64,000 nt of DNA from Bacillota bacterium (GCA_012839765.1 DUMW01000088.1:1-64000), one strand, 5' to 3'; counted from the first letter of the stretch, positions 27,961-38,709 are shown. Numbers and translations are program-made. Notes: generated from the sequence alone by a model not told the origin.

Positions 27961-27982
27961 CCTGCCTAGGAGGTATAAAACA

Positions 27983-28354
27983 GTGAATGCTTCTTTTAGC
28001 ACAGGACTTGGCCAAGTGTATGTTAACGAACAAGTGATCAGGGCCGTCGCCGGAAGAGCGGCCACAGAATGCTATGGTATCGTGGGCATGTCTTCGAAGA
28101 CTGTGCAGGATGGCATAGCGGAACTTTTGGGTTTCGAACAAGTGGACCGAGGAGTGGGCATCAAGGTCGACCAGGATCAAGTCACCGTTGATCTGCATAT
28201 CATTGTGCAATATGGTGTTCGGATTTCCGAGGTGGCCAACAATGTACGCTCTAAGGTGAAGTATGCCATTGAAACCTTGCTAGGCCTTAAGGTTGCTTGT
28301 GTGAACATTCATGTGGAAGGTGTGCACGTGACCAAAGCGGAGACACTGGGCTAA
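27983..28354 (+). CDS. Asp23/Gls24-family protein (YloU-like)
   Basis: 123 residues with family features GQVYVNEQVIRAVAGRAATECYGIVGMSS, IKVDQDQVTVDLHIIVQYGVRISEVANNVRSKVKYAIE and LKVACVNIHVEGV. The Firmicutes member YloU sits directly upstream of yloV/fakA, as here. Exact role unknown; relatives bind the membrane or affect envelope stress. GTG 27983 after AGGAGG. Confidence 0.92.
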   Translation: MNASFSTGLGQVYVNEQVIRAVAGRAATECYGIVGMSSKTVQDGIAELLGFEQVDRGVGIKVDQDQVTVDLHIIVQYGVRISEVANNVRSKVKYAIETLLGLKVACVNIHVEGVHVTKAETLG

Positions 28355-28385
28355 CACTTAAATAGGAACAAAGGAGAACAAGGTT

Positions 28386-30014
28386 GTGGAAGGGAAACTT
28401 ACCGGTAAGCAGTTTCGCAAGCTGCTTTATGCGGCGATTCTTGCGCTTTCGGAACGGAAAGATGAAGTAGATGCGTTAAACGTGTTTCCTGTCCCCGACG
28501 GGGACACGGGCACTAACATGTTTTTGACCCTCTATGCCGCGGGTTTGGAAGTGGAAAAGGCCCGTACCGACGTCCTTTTCGAGGTGGCTCAGATTGCCGC
28601 CCGGGGAGCCCTGATGGGGGCGCGGGGTAACTCGGGAGTGATCCTCAGCCAGCTGATCCGGGGATTTGCCAATGGATTGGGCCGAAAGCTCGAGGCGGAT
28701 TCCAACGATCTGGCCCTGGCTTTAATCTCTGCCTCCCGACAGGCTCAGCAAGCGGTGATGAAGCCGGTGGAAGGGACCATGTTGACCGTGGCCAGAACGA
28801 TGGCCCAGGAGGCAAGGAAAGCCGCCAAGACCGGCAGTGTTTTTGAATTCCTGAAGGCTACCTGTCGCACTGCCGAAGAGGCCCTGGCTAAGACCCCCGA
28901 ACAGTTGCCGGTGTTGAAACAGGCCGGCGTGGTGGACGCGGGGGGCGCGGGTTTGGTGGTGATTTGGCAGGGGGCTTTGTCTGCCTGGGATCGGGAGGAT
29001 GACCTGGACTTGCGTAGTCTGGAGAATATGGCCCCCCGCAGTGAGCCCACCACGGCGGCACCGGGAGTGCCCGCGGTAAAAGAGGAAGAGATCTCCGGTG
29101 GCAAGTATTGTACAGAGTTGTTGCTTTTCGGCCAGGGGATGGACGAGAAGCGGGTTCGGAAGGTCCTTTCGGAATATGGTGACTCGGTTCTAGTGGTGGG
29201 TGATGGTAAGGCCTTGAAGATCCACATCCATACCGATTACCCCGGTAAGGTTTTAAACTACTGCGGTCTGTTGGGGGATATGCGTTCCATCAAGATCGAC
29301 AACATGCTGGAGCAAAACCAACAGTTCGTCCATCAGGGCAACGGTGTCCTGCCCCAGAAACGTACCGGCGTGGTGGCGGTGGCGGTGGGCGAAGGTTTCG
29401 AGGAGCTGTTCCGCAGTCTGGGTGTGGACGTAATCGTCACCGGTGGTCAGACCATGAATCCCTCCACCGAGGATCTGGTGGAGGCGGTGAACCGGGTGGA
29501 GGCGGAATCGGTCATCATTCTTCCCAATAACAAGAACATCATTGCCACTGCCAAACAGGTGGTAGACCTGGTGGATAAGACGGTGAAGGTGGTACCCAGT
29601 CGCACTGTTCCCCAAGGTATCATAAGTATGGTTAATTTTGATCCGGCGGAGGATGTAAATCAGAACCTGCAGAACCTGGAGGCGGTGATCCCCGGGATCA
29701 AGAATGGAGAGGTTACCTACGCCATCCGCAGTCTAGAAGTGGACGGTTTCTCGGTGAAGGAGAATGATATCATCGGGCTATGGAATGGTAAACTCAGCGC
29801 CGTAAGCTCCGATGTTAACGAAACTCTGCTTAAGTTGGTGGAGCAGATGGTGGAGGAGGACGATGAGATCCTGAGCCTGTATTACGGCAGTGACGTCACC
29901 CAGGAGCAGGCGGAGGAGGCCTGTGCCCGGATCGAGGAGCTTTACCCGGATCTTGAAGTGGAATTATACTATGGAGGACAACCCCTGTATTATTACCTGC
30001 TTGCCATTGAGTAA
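28386..30014 (+). CDS. fakA: fatty-acid kinase FakA / DAK2-domain protein YloV
   Basis: Phosphorylates fatty acids held by FakB, feeding exogenous fatty acids into phospholipids through acyl-phosphate (the PlsX product type). 542 residues: N-terminal DhaL/DAK2 kinase domain (about 1-200) with NVFPVPDGDTGTNM and GARGNSGVILSQLIRG, then the C-terminal YloV domain (about 240-542) with KYCTELLLFG, KIHIHTDYPG, GGQTMNPSTEDL and ILPNNKNII. GTG start. The FakB-like gene follows after 20 bases. Confidence 0.95.
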   Translation: MEGKLTGKQFRKLLYAAILALSERKDEVDALNVFPVPDGDTGTNMFLTLYAAGLEVEKARTDVLFEVAQIAARGALMGARGNSGVILSQLIRGFANGLGRKLEADSNDLALALISASRQAQQAVMKPVEGTMLTVARTMAQEARKAAKTGSVFEFLKATCRTAEEALAKTPEQLPVLKQAGVVDAGGAGLVVIWQGALSAWDREDDLDLRSLENMAPRSEPTTAAPGVPAVKEEEISGGKYCTELLLFGQGMDEKRVRKVLSEYGDSVLVVGDGKALKIHIHTDYPGKVLNYCGLLGDMRSIKIDNMLEQNQQFVHQGNGVLPQKRTGVVAVAVGEGFEELFRSLGVDVIVTGGQTMNPSTEDLVEAVNRVEAESVIILPNNKNIIATAKQVVDLVDKTVKVVPSRTVPQGIISMVNFDPAEDVNQNLQNLEAVIPGIKNGEVTYAIRSLEVDGFSVKENDIIGLWNGKLSAVSSDVNETLLKLVEQMVEEDDEILSLYYGSDVTQEQAEEACARIEELYPDLEVELYYGGQPLYYYLLAIE

Positions 30015-30034
30015 GCCAAGAATGGAGGACGCCT

Positions 30035-30892
30035 ATGGCCATCCGCATATTTACCGACAGTTCAGCGGATCTTCCCCGGGAACTAATGGAAAAGTACCAG
30101 ATCGTCGCGGTACCCTTGAAGATCCGCTTTGGCGATGAGGAATATCGGGACGGGGTGGATCTAACGGTCCCGCAGTTTTACGAGAAGTTGTTGAGTAGTC
30201 CCGTGATGCCCTCCACATCCCAGCCTTCCCCGGGGGATTTCGTCGAGGCCTACACTGCCCACAGCGAGCCGGGGGACACTATTATCTCCATTCAGTTATC
30301 CAGTGAGCTGAGTGGTACCTACCAGTCGGCTAATCTTGCCGCGTCGATGGTGGAAGACCGGGAGGTCGTGGTGGTGGACGGCCGGCAGGCTTCCAGCGGC
30401 ACTGGGATGCTGGTTTTGGCTGCGGCGGAAGCAGCGGCCCAGGGAAAGGGCAAAGACGAGATCGTGGAGATGGTCCAGCGGATCACCAACAACATGACAG
30501 TATATTTCATCGTGGGGACCTTGGAGTATCTTCACAAGAATGGGCGCATTGGGAAGGCGGCGAGCCTAGTGGGCAGCATGTTGAAGATTAAGCCCATTTT
30601 GCGCATCGCCGAAGGCATCGTGCAGCCCCACGCCAAGGCCCGGGGGACCAAGCGAGCCGTCAATCAGATGATCCAGGAAGTGGCTGGAGAAATGGCCCAG
30701 TTCCAGAAGGAACCGGTGGTCTTCGTGGTATACACCAACGATGAAAAGGGCGCCAAGGATTTGGCGGCCCAGTTGGTGGAGGAGACCCGTTGTCCTGAAC
30801 CCACCATCTCCCAGGTGGGACCGGTTATCGGTAGTCATACGGGTCCCGATACCTTTGGGATCCTGGTTTACGATTCGGCGTTGTTGGATTAG
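30035..30892 (+). CDS. DegV-family fatty-acid-binding protein (FakB)
   Basis: 285 residues with the DegV fold: IFTDSSADLPRELMEKYQIVAVPLKIRFGDEEYRDGVD, SQPSPGDFVEAY, IQLSSELSGTYQSANLAA and IGSHTGPDTFGILVY. It carries the fatty acid for FakA phosphorylation; adjacency to fakA makes this function likely. Which fatty acid it prefers cannot be read from sequence. Confidence 0.93.
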   Translation: MAIRIFTDSSADLPRELMEKYQIVAVPLKIRFGDEEYRDGVDLTVPQFYEKLLSSPVMPSTSQPSPGDFVEAYTAHSEPGDTIISIQLSSELSGTYQSANLAASMVEDREVVVVDGRQASSGTGMLVLAAAEAAAQGKGKDEIVEMVQRITNNMTVYFIVGTLEYLHKNGRIGKAASLVGSMLKIKPILRIAEGIVQPHAKARGTKRAVNQMIQEVAGEMAQFQKEPVVFVVYTNDEKGAKDLAAQLVEETRCPEPTISQVGPVIGSHTGPDTFGILVYDSALLD

Positions 30893-30900
30893 GAAAATGA

Positions 30901-30925
30901 AAGCGGCGGAATGCATCCGCCGCTT
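30901..30925 (+). terminator. hairpin after the FakB gene
   Basis: AAGCGGCGGA/TCCGCCGCTT, a 10-bp perfect stem with loop ATGCA, 9 bases after the stop codon. No T run follows, so termination would be incomplete or Rho-dependent. Confidence 0.45.
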
Positions 30926-31145
30926 GTGGGAGAGGAGAAACCGGAGGAAGGACTGTTGCCTATGAACAAAGGCAATGTACTTCCAATTCTGGGGAGGGTT
31001 TTGCCTCTTTCCATTTCATAGTCTGGTATGGTTATGCCCAGAATATACATGGTGGAACTTGGAAATTACCGGTAGCTTTGGCACTTGCGGGAACAGGAAG
31101 GGAGGGAAACCGAGCCGTGCCCGGCACGGACTTGGTATCCGTTTG

Positions 31146-32686
<1,541 letters not shown>

Positions 32687-32697
<11 letters not shown>

Positions 32698-33931
32698 GCA
32701 TCCTAACCCGGAACCAGACGAAGGAGAACCCCTTTAACCCCAAAGCCAACAGGATTAATCCCAAGGGGATGAGGAGGAACCAACAGGCCTGACCCGTTGC
32801 GGTCAGCAGGCGGCTCAAGGGGTGGAGGGCAAAACTGGTATCCTGGGTGACGGTGGGTACCACCAACAACCTGCTGACCAGCGGAAGCCCCGGACCCAGT
32901 AAGAAGAGAGTGGTAATCACCGCCAGGATGCTGTGGATCCCCCGGGCGATCATGAAGGGATACAGGCGGACATCGGTCCCGTAGAGCATGCTGGCCACCT
33001 GGGCGTGGACCGAAAGACCACCCCAGGCAATGATGGCACTGATGGCCGTAATCCGCTCGATGAGGGAGGCGGCAGCTTGGCTTGCCATCCGGGAACCGAT
33101 GGTCACCTCAAAGGTACCACTGACCAGGGCGGGAATAATGCTCTCGTTGAACCCGAGGGGGCGCAGGATAAAGGTTAAGATGGTGCCGAGAAGGTCCACC
33201 ACTCCCATCAGGGAGAGGATCCGCAGGAGCACGGAGAAGATTACAATGCAACCGCCAACGAAAAAGGCCGAGGAGAAGGCGTCTTTGACAGCATCCCCCA
33301 AAAGTTGACCGAAGGACCGGCCATCCGCGGTCCTGGCCCGGTACAGTTCACGCAGGCCCCGGGCGAAGATGTTTTCTTTCCGTAGATTCTTAGGGGGCCT
33401 TTCATCCTTAGGACCATGAAAACGCATGATGAAGCCCACCATGATCATTGACAAGTAATGGGCAAGGAGCAGAATGATCCCCAATTGCGGCATACCCAAC
33501 ATGCCCACCGCGACGGCCCCGGTAACAAACAGGGGGGAGGCGGTATTGGAGATGGTTACCAACCGTTCTGCTTCCGCTTGGGAACAGAGGTTTTCCCGGC
33601 GGAGGCGGCCGGTGAGCTTAGCCCCGATGGGGTATCCCGAGGCTAGACCCATGGCCATGGCAAAACCTCCAGTGCCGGGGACGGCAAAGAGGGGCCGCAT
33701 GAGGGGCTCCAACAAGACGCCCATGAAATGGACGACACCCAGTCCCATCAAGATCTCGGTCAAGGCAAAGAAGGGCAACAGGGCCGGCAGGACCACCGTG
33801 GCCCAAAGCTCTAATCCTGAAAAGGAAGCTTGGAAGGCAGCTTCCGGGTAGCGGATCACAAAGATGGTCAAGATGATCGCCACCAGCGCCATGCCATAGG
33901 CGGTCAGTTTTTTCCGACGCAATGATTTCAT
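32687..33931 (-). CDS. ylbJ: sporulation integral membrane protein YlbJ
   Basis: A 414-residue polytopic membrane protein with about nine hydrophobic segments and two nucleoside-recognition (Gate) regions: LPFFALTEILMGLGVVHFMGVLLEPLMRPLF ... GGFAMAMGLASGYPIGAKLTGRLRRE, and a second around LGFNESIIPALVSGTFEVTIGSRMAS. YlbJ is produced in the mother cell under sigma E in Bacillus and is needed for resistant spores. Tail-to-tail overlap with the coiled-coil gene; divergent from the patatin gene, as with ylbJ/ylbK in Bacillus. Confidence 0.92.
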
Positions 33932-34086
33932 GGGGATTACTCCTTTTGGACAGCTTTACGATGCATCCCTTTGCTAGATAAATATTAGCCTGACGGTGGG
34001 TTTATGCATGGTCCTGGGGGGGCAAAAGCGGCCGGAAATGAAAAGCGAAGTTTTCTGATCCCACTTATTTTGGAGGCAGACGATCC

Positions 34087-34875
34087 ATGGGCGGGCAACG
34101 CAAGAAGTTGGGTTTAGCTTTGGGTTCCGGCTCTTGCCGGGGGCTGGCTCATATCGGTGTACTGCAGGTTTTGGTGGAAAACCAGGTCCCCATTGACTAT
34201 ATCGCCGGTTGCAGCATGGGAGCGTTGGTGGGGGTCCTCCATGCTTCTACCTTAGATCCCCACCTACTGGCGAAGCTGGCCGACAGCTTGCGAATGGAGC
34301 ATTTGTTGGACATGCGGGTGCCGCGGCAAGGGTTTATCCGGGGTGAGCGGATTCTGACTATGCTGCGCTTGTTGACCAAACAGAAGAAACTGGAGGAGCT
34401 GGAACTTCCCGTTTGGGTGGTGGCCACGGATATTCAGACCGGGGAGCTGGTGATCTTGAAAGAGGGCAGTGCCGCGGATGCGGTGCGGGCAAGTATCTCC
34501 ATCCCTGGGATCTTCGTCCCCCATCGGGTGGGTGGTCGGCTTTTGGTGGATGGGGCAGTTCTGGAGCGATTGCCCTCCCAGATAGTCCGGGATATGGGGG
34601 CCGATGTGGTGGTGGCGGTCAACGTCAGTCCCACTTTCCACAGTGTCACCGCCCAGAACCCCACCCGCACCCTGGTGGATATTATCGCCCAGACTACGGA
34701 GATCATGGGAAAGGAATTGTTCAAGATGAAGATTAACCCTGCGGACCTGATCCTGTTGCCACCGGTTTGGGATATTGGTCCGGCGGAGTTAGAGCGGGCG
34801 GCGGAAGCCATTGACGCAGGACGTCAGGCTGCTCTGCAGGCCTTGCCCGCCATTAAAGAGCTATTGGCAACCTAG
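34087..34875 (+). CDS. patatin-like phospholipase (YlbK/RssA family)
   Basis: 262 residues with the complete patatin set: oxyanion loop GLALGSGSCRGLAHIGVL, nucleophile elbow GCSMG (Ser about residue 43) and the dyad Asp in LLVDGAVLERLP. Such proteins hydrolyse acyl esters of lipids; the natural substrate of the YlbK group is unknown. Cytoplasmic, no signal. The ylbJ-ylbK neighbourhood agrees with Bacillus. The next gene begins 11 bases on. Confidence 0.93.
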   Translation: MGGQRKKLGLALGSGSCRGLAHIGVLQVLVENQVPIDYIAGCSMGALVGVLHASTLDPHLLAKLADSLRMEHLLDMRVPRQGFIRGERILTMLRLLTKQKKLEELELPVWVVATDIQTGELVILKEGSAADAVRASISIPGIFVPHRVGGRLLVDGAVLERLPSQIVRDMGADVVVAVNVSPTFHSVTAQNPTRTLVDIIAQTTEIMGKELFKMKINPADLILLPPVWDIGPAELERAAEAIDAGRQAALQALPAIKELLAT

Positions 34876-34885
34876 GAGGTAGGCA

Positions 34886-35725
34886 ATGCGCAAATTAATA
34901 TCGGTTATCCTCACCATCTTCCTGCTTTGCCCCGGGGGTGCTACCGGCAAAGCGGCGGGGGAGTACGCGGAAAATGTCTTGGTCCAGCATTGGTTGATCA
35001 CCCTGGGCTATCTGGACGGCGTCCCCACGGGCACCATTGATGAGCGGACCACCCAGGCCATCGAAAGTTTCCAACAGGAGCGGGGGCTGCAGGTCAGCGG
35101 AGAGATTAATGAGCAAACCCGGTTTCTGCTACGAACCATGGCCACACCAGGTCAATCTATTATCCACCGGGTCAAGGAACGGGAGAGTATGTGGGATATT
35201 TCCCGGATGTATGGGATGACTGTTGCCGCCCTTGCGGAGATCAACGGGATCAAGAACCCATCTTTGATCCGTATCGGTCAGGAGTTGGTGATCCCCGCAA
35301 ACATCCCGGTGGACTCCGACCAGATCCTCCTAGCTACCTTCGAGGAACTGGATTCTCTAATTCCCCACGGCAGCACCTTTGTGCTGGTGGATGCCCAAAG
35401 GGAACTGGCGGTGAACCTGGTGCGTTATCACGGGCATTTTCATATCGATGCGGAGCCTTTGACCGCGGAGGATACGGAAACCCTAAAGGACATCTACGAC
35501 GGCAAATGGGAAGATTACCCCCGGCCCGGATGGTTGCTCATTGACGGCAAAAGATATGCCGTCGGATACTCGGGTTTTCCGCGGGGCAGCTTTTCCATCT
35601 ATGACAATGGCTTTGCAGGCCACCTATGCATACACCCGCTGGGCGGCAAGTCCCACGCCACCGGTGCCATTGACCAAGGATTTCAACGGGCGGTGCTCAG
35701 GGCCTGTGGCTATGAAGTACCCTAA
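34886..35725 (+). CDS. secreted PG-binding/LysM protein with uncharacterised C-terminal domain
   Basis: 279 residues: signal peptide (about 1-24), peptidoglycan-binding-1 domain (about 30-85, LITLGYLDGVPTGTIDERTTQAIESFQQERGL), LysM domain (about 92-137, HRVKERESMWDISRMYGMTVAALAEINGIKNPSLIRIGQELVIP) and a C-terminal domain (about 145-279). The last part contains FHIDAEPLTAEDTETLKDIYDGKW and the histidine-rich YDNGFAGHLCIHPLGGKSHATGAIDQGFQRAV, which could bind metal and recalls L,D-transpeptidase-like loops, but no clear catalytic Cys motif is present. Likely cell-wall or spore-wall protein. Confidence 0.82.
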   Translation: MRKLISVILTIFLLCPGGATGKAAGEYAENVLVQHWLITLGYLDGVPTGTIDERTTQAIESFQQERGLQVSGEINEQTRFLLRTMATPGQSIIHRVKERESMWDISRMYGMTVAALAEINGIKNPSLIRIGQELVIPANIPVDSDQILLATFEELDSLIPHGSTFVLVDAQRELAVNLVRYHGHFHIDAEPLTAEDTETLKDIYDGKWEDYPRPGWLLIDGKRYAVGYSGFPRGSFSIYDNGFAGHLCIHPLGGKSHATGAIDQGFQRAVLRACGYEVP

Positions 35726-35746
35726 CGAGGGATCATTCCCTTCGTT

Positions 35747-35775
35747 ACCTCCATTCGACAGGGATGGAGGTTTTT
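35747..35775 (+). terminator. terminator after the LysM gene
   Basis: ACCTCCAT pairs with ATGGAGGT around a 9-base loop and runs into TTTTT. It isolates the following glycoside cluster. Confidence 0.8.
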
Positions 35776-35940
35776 CTTTGGTTTCACCTGGTTCTTCCCT
35801 TTCCAAAGATATCACGCAAAAAGACTGGACACGTCCCTGCGGAGCCACGTACTACGGATCTTTTGCCCCTCGCCTAAATTTTCTCAAGAAGATTTTCAAT
35901 CATCGGCAGGAGTTCTCTCTTGGGTGGAGAATAGGGATCA

Positions 35941-35961
35941 TACAATCAAAACGTTTTGATT
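35941..35961 (+). promoter_or_regulatory. LacI-type operator at the glycoside-cluster promoter
   Basis: A perfect 18-bp palindrome AATCAAAACGTTTTGATT (35944-35961) with the central CG typical of LacI-family operators. A -10-like TACAAT (35941-35946) overlaps its left edge, with TTGGGT 15 bases further up, so repressor binding would cover the transcription start. About 225 bases before the first gene. The LacI protein at 41092 is the obvious candidate ligand. The stretch between operator and first gene (35962-36185) shows no other feature. Confidence 0.72.
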
Positions 35962-36185
35962 TTGACCGGACAAGGAACGTTGGCATCGAAAAGGTGTACC
36001 GAGGATTTCTCCATGTGGGTGCCCCGGAGGACAGTCCCTGGGAAGGGGGGAGGGCCGCCAAAGGACCGCGGGTGTGGAAGAGGCATAGGACAGAGCGATG
36101 GCAGGGAAGAACTGGCTGAATGGGTCGAACAGGGTGAACAAAGGAAAGGGCAAAGCCTAGATATTCCTGGAAAGGGGACTAACTA

Positions 36186-36725
36186 ATGAAGCGGGTAAGT
36201 CTTGTATTGGTGTGTTTGTTAGTGTTTTCCGGTCTTGCTGTCGCGGCGGAGGTCTCCCTGCTGTCCTTGGGGGACGCCCCAGGCCAGTGGGAGGTTTCCA
36301 TTGGAAAAGGGGCCCTCGATGGTGCCATCAAGGCTATGGAGCAGGAAGGCGAGGCGGGGGTGGAAATGTTCTACAGCCATCCGGCACAGTCAGGCTTTGA
36401 CTACATCGACTACAACTACATCCCGCAATCACCGTTGAATGTGCTACTGAAGACCATCAGGGTCAGGATCGATTTGCCCGCTGACCCGGATCAATACCTG
36501 GAGCTTTTCCTTTACGATGCTTCCGGTGGGGTCTGCTCCTTCACTTTCCCCACGGGCCAAGACAAGGTTGAAACCTTTACCCTGCGGAACTGGGACTTCC
36601 AGGTGTGGACCGGGGGCTTCAACTTCACCGAAGTGACCTTAATCCGTTTCCGAAGCATCGGTGATGCAGGTACAAAGGCCACCACCGGTCGTTATGTTCT
36701 TTACGAACTCGGCTTGGTGGACTGA
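36186..36725 (+). CDS. secreted protein with a single YIDY/RSIGD module
   Basis: 179 residues: a clean signal peptide (KRVSLVLVCLLVFSGLAVAA) and one beta-rich domain. The module starts QWEVSIGKGALDG and contains GFDYIDYNY, YLELFLYDASGG, CSFTFPTG, FTLRNWDFQVW and LIRFRSIGDAG. The same domain recurs in the frameshifted gene at 38129 and near residues 105-265 of the enzyme at 38833. I do not recognise it; its presence with glycosidases and its jelly-roll-like pattern suggest carbohydrate binding (inference). First gene of the cluster; no ribosome site is strong, AAGGGGAC being nearest. Confidence 0.75.
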   Translation: MKRVSLVLVCLLVFSGLAVAAEVSLLSLGDAPGQWEVSIGKGALDGAIKAMEQEGEAGVEMFYSHPAQSGFDYIDYNYIPQSPLNVLLKTIRVRIDLPADPDQYLELFLYDASGGVCSFTFPTGQDKVETFTLRNWDFQVWTGGFNFTEVTLIRFRSIGDAGTKATTGRYVLYELGLVD

Positions 36726-36827
36726 GCAACGGGAAGTGGTGGGTGCGTAATACAGGCATCCCGAGACTGCGTCGTTTTTCTGAAAGACCGAAGAAACAGA
36801 TACATACATCCGGGTGGGGTATGGTGG

Positions 36828-38090
36828 TTGACGCCTCACCCCTTGGGGGGGACTGGTTTGTTTACGCGGTTGTCTTGTGGGCTATTGCTTCTTTTGCTCC
36901 TTGCTCTGCCGGGTCTGACGTCCGCTTCGGAGTTGGTGACCATCATCTATATGGATCACCTGGTGCCGCAGCAAGCTAAGGCCCTGGAGCCTATATTTGA
37001 AAAGGCCCGGGCGGAGATCGGTGTGGACGTTCAGTTAATTTACACCAGCTATGGGGAGTTTTTAGACAAACTGGTGGCGATGGTGATCTCCGGTAACGCC
37101 CCGGATCTGATCAATGCCACCAACTCCAGTGTGTTTCTAGTGGAGGAGGGCATCCTCGGGGGGATGGATGAGTATCTCCAAACCGGGGAAATCACCCGGA
37201 CCATTCATCCTCCTGCTTTGGAGGCCCTTACCTGGCGGGGTGAATTGTTCGGGATCCCCTTTGCGGTAAACACCTGGTTGCAGGGTTACAATCGCTTCAT
37301 GTTCGATGATGCGGGCTTAACCTATCCGCCAGGGGAGTGGGATGCTTCCTATTGGACCTGGCAGGACTATTTTGACGTGGCCAAGAAGCTCACGCTGGAT
37401 CTCAACAACGACGGTACCATCGATCAGTGGGGAGTGGCCATGCTGCCGGAGATGCATTGGTTGCCTTACTGGTGGGGGGATACCCTGCTGGAAGAAGGCG
37501 CAAAGACCCTTCGGGTCACTCCTGCGGTGGTGGAGGCCATTCAGTTCTTCGCCGATTACGGGCCCACCGTGATGAGCACCGGAAGCCTGGTGGGTGGTAC
37601 TGCCGCCATGACAGGCTTTGGTTCCTGGGTAACCATCGATTACGCCAAACAATTGCCCGACTTTGATCTGGCCCCTAATCCCCGAGGAACCATCGCCTGG
37701 GCACCGGCCCATGTGGATGGGTTGACTATTCTGCGGCAAAGTGAGCAGAAGGAGGCCGCATGGCGGTTTATCACCTGGTTGGTGAACGATCCGGAAAATT
37801 TGAAAATGTACAACCTGGCCCGCCACGGCTACGGCACCTTGTCGGCTTACATGGGGGATCAATATCCCTTGGATTATGCCGCGGCCTATCCCGAGTTTCA
37901 GCTCCGGTGGCAGGTGCTTATGGATGCCACCATGTACTTGGGTAAAGATGTGGCCATGTATAATGCCAGTTGGCAGGAGATCAGCCCGATCCTGAGCTTT
38001 GCCTGGTCCCAAATCTTCGGTGGCCAAAGCTCAGCCGCCACCATGTTGGAACAGCTGCGGCCGAGCATGGATTTCTTGCTGCGACAGTGA
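36828..38090 (+). CDS. extracellular sugar-type solute-binding protein (family 1)
   Basis: 420 residues, an ABC-type binding protein of the maltose/oligosaccharide class. Signal segment LSCGLLLLLLLALPGLTSA, then VTIIYMDHLVPQQAKALEPIFEKA, FLDKLVAMVISGNAPDLINATNSS, LFGIPFAVNTWLQGYNRFMFDDAGL and the C-terminal lobe HVDGLTILRQSEQKEAAWRFITWLVNDPEN. The start is a TTG about nine bases after GGGTGGGGT. No permease or ATPase gene lies in the cluster, so it must share a transporter encoded elsewhere. Its place between secreted carbohydrate proteins suggests capture of the glycan product. Confidence 0.88.
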   Translation: MTPHPLGGTGLFTRLSCGLLLLLLLALPGLTSASELVTIIYMDHLVPQQAKALEPIFEKARAEIGVDVQLIYTSYGEFLDKLVAMVISGNAPDLINATNSSVFLVEEGILGGMDEYLQTGEITRTIHPPALEALTWRGELFGIPFAVNTWLQGYNRFMFDDAGLTYPPGEWDASYWTWQDYFDVAKKLTLDLNNDGTIDQWGVAMLPEMHWLPYWWGDTLLEEGAKTLRVTPAVVEAIQFFADYGPTVMSTGSLVGGTAAMTGFGSWVTIDYAKQLPDFDLAPNPRGTIAWAPAHVDGLTILRQSEQKEAAWRFITWLVNDPENLKMYNLARHGYGTLSAYMGDQYPLDYAAAYPEFQLRWQVLMDATMYLGKDVAMYNASWQEISPILSFAWSQIFGGQSSAATMLEQLRPSMDFLLRQ

Positions 38091-38128
38091 AGGATAACTC
38101 GATAATCAAGAAAGGAAGCGGTGAAAAC

Positions 38129-38709
38129 ATGTACAAGGGAAAAGCTATTTACCAATTGACTTTCATCCTGTTGGGACTTTTGGTTGCCGCCTGTGTGCCC
38201 ATTGGACTGGAGGACCAACCGGAGCGGTGGGCCCTTGTCATTGAGGACGGGCGGATTCCTTCCCTTTGGGAAGTGTCGGTGGCGGCAGGAGCCCTCGATG
38301 GCAGTGTGGAAGTATATTACGACGAGACCACCCAAAAGCACAGTCTTAAACTTAATTACCATCATTCCGAAGCCGCTGGTTTTAACTACATCGATTACAC
38401 ACGACCTGTGGATTTGGATCTGGAGAACAAGGAAATAGAGATGGTTGTCCATACTCCCCAAGATCCGAATGCCTATTTATCCTTTACGATCTAAACGACC
38501 GGCACGCGATCCGTGATTTGGAAGGAAACGGTCACTGGCAAACCATTCGGTTGGGCAACGGCGATGTCCAAGAGGTCGCGGTGGGCTTTGACTGGTCCCG
38601 GGTGAAACTGATCCGGTTCCGCTCCATCGGCGATGCAGGACAAGAGGCTACCCAGGGGGCGTATTTGGTAGACAGTATCATTGTGCTGGGCTCATTCCAA
38701 GAGAAGTAG
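38129..38709 (+). pseudogene. frameshifted lipoprotein paralogue of the 36186 protein
   Basis: ATG 38129 opens a lipoprotein signal (ILLGLLVAAC, lipobox VAAC) and the same module as at 36186: SLWEVSVAAGALDG, AGFNYIDYTRPVD. The frame stops at TAA (38492-38494) just after NAYLS. In the next frame the homology goes on without a gap: LYDLNDRHAIRDLEG, then VKLIRFRSIGDAG ... AYLVDSIIVLG, ending at 38709. One base appears to be missing near 38478-38484 (TATCCTTTACG). Sequencing error, a recent mutation, or frameshifting cannot be distinguished here. Confidence 0.8.

Noticed and set aside
30975-31145. N-terminal extension of rsmD from ATG 30975
   Set aside because: The residues are unlike any RsmD and rich in Trp/Phe/Cys; the family begins at the RIIGGSLKG segment.
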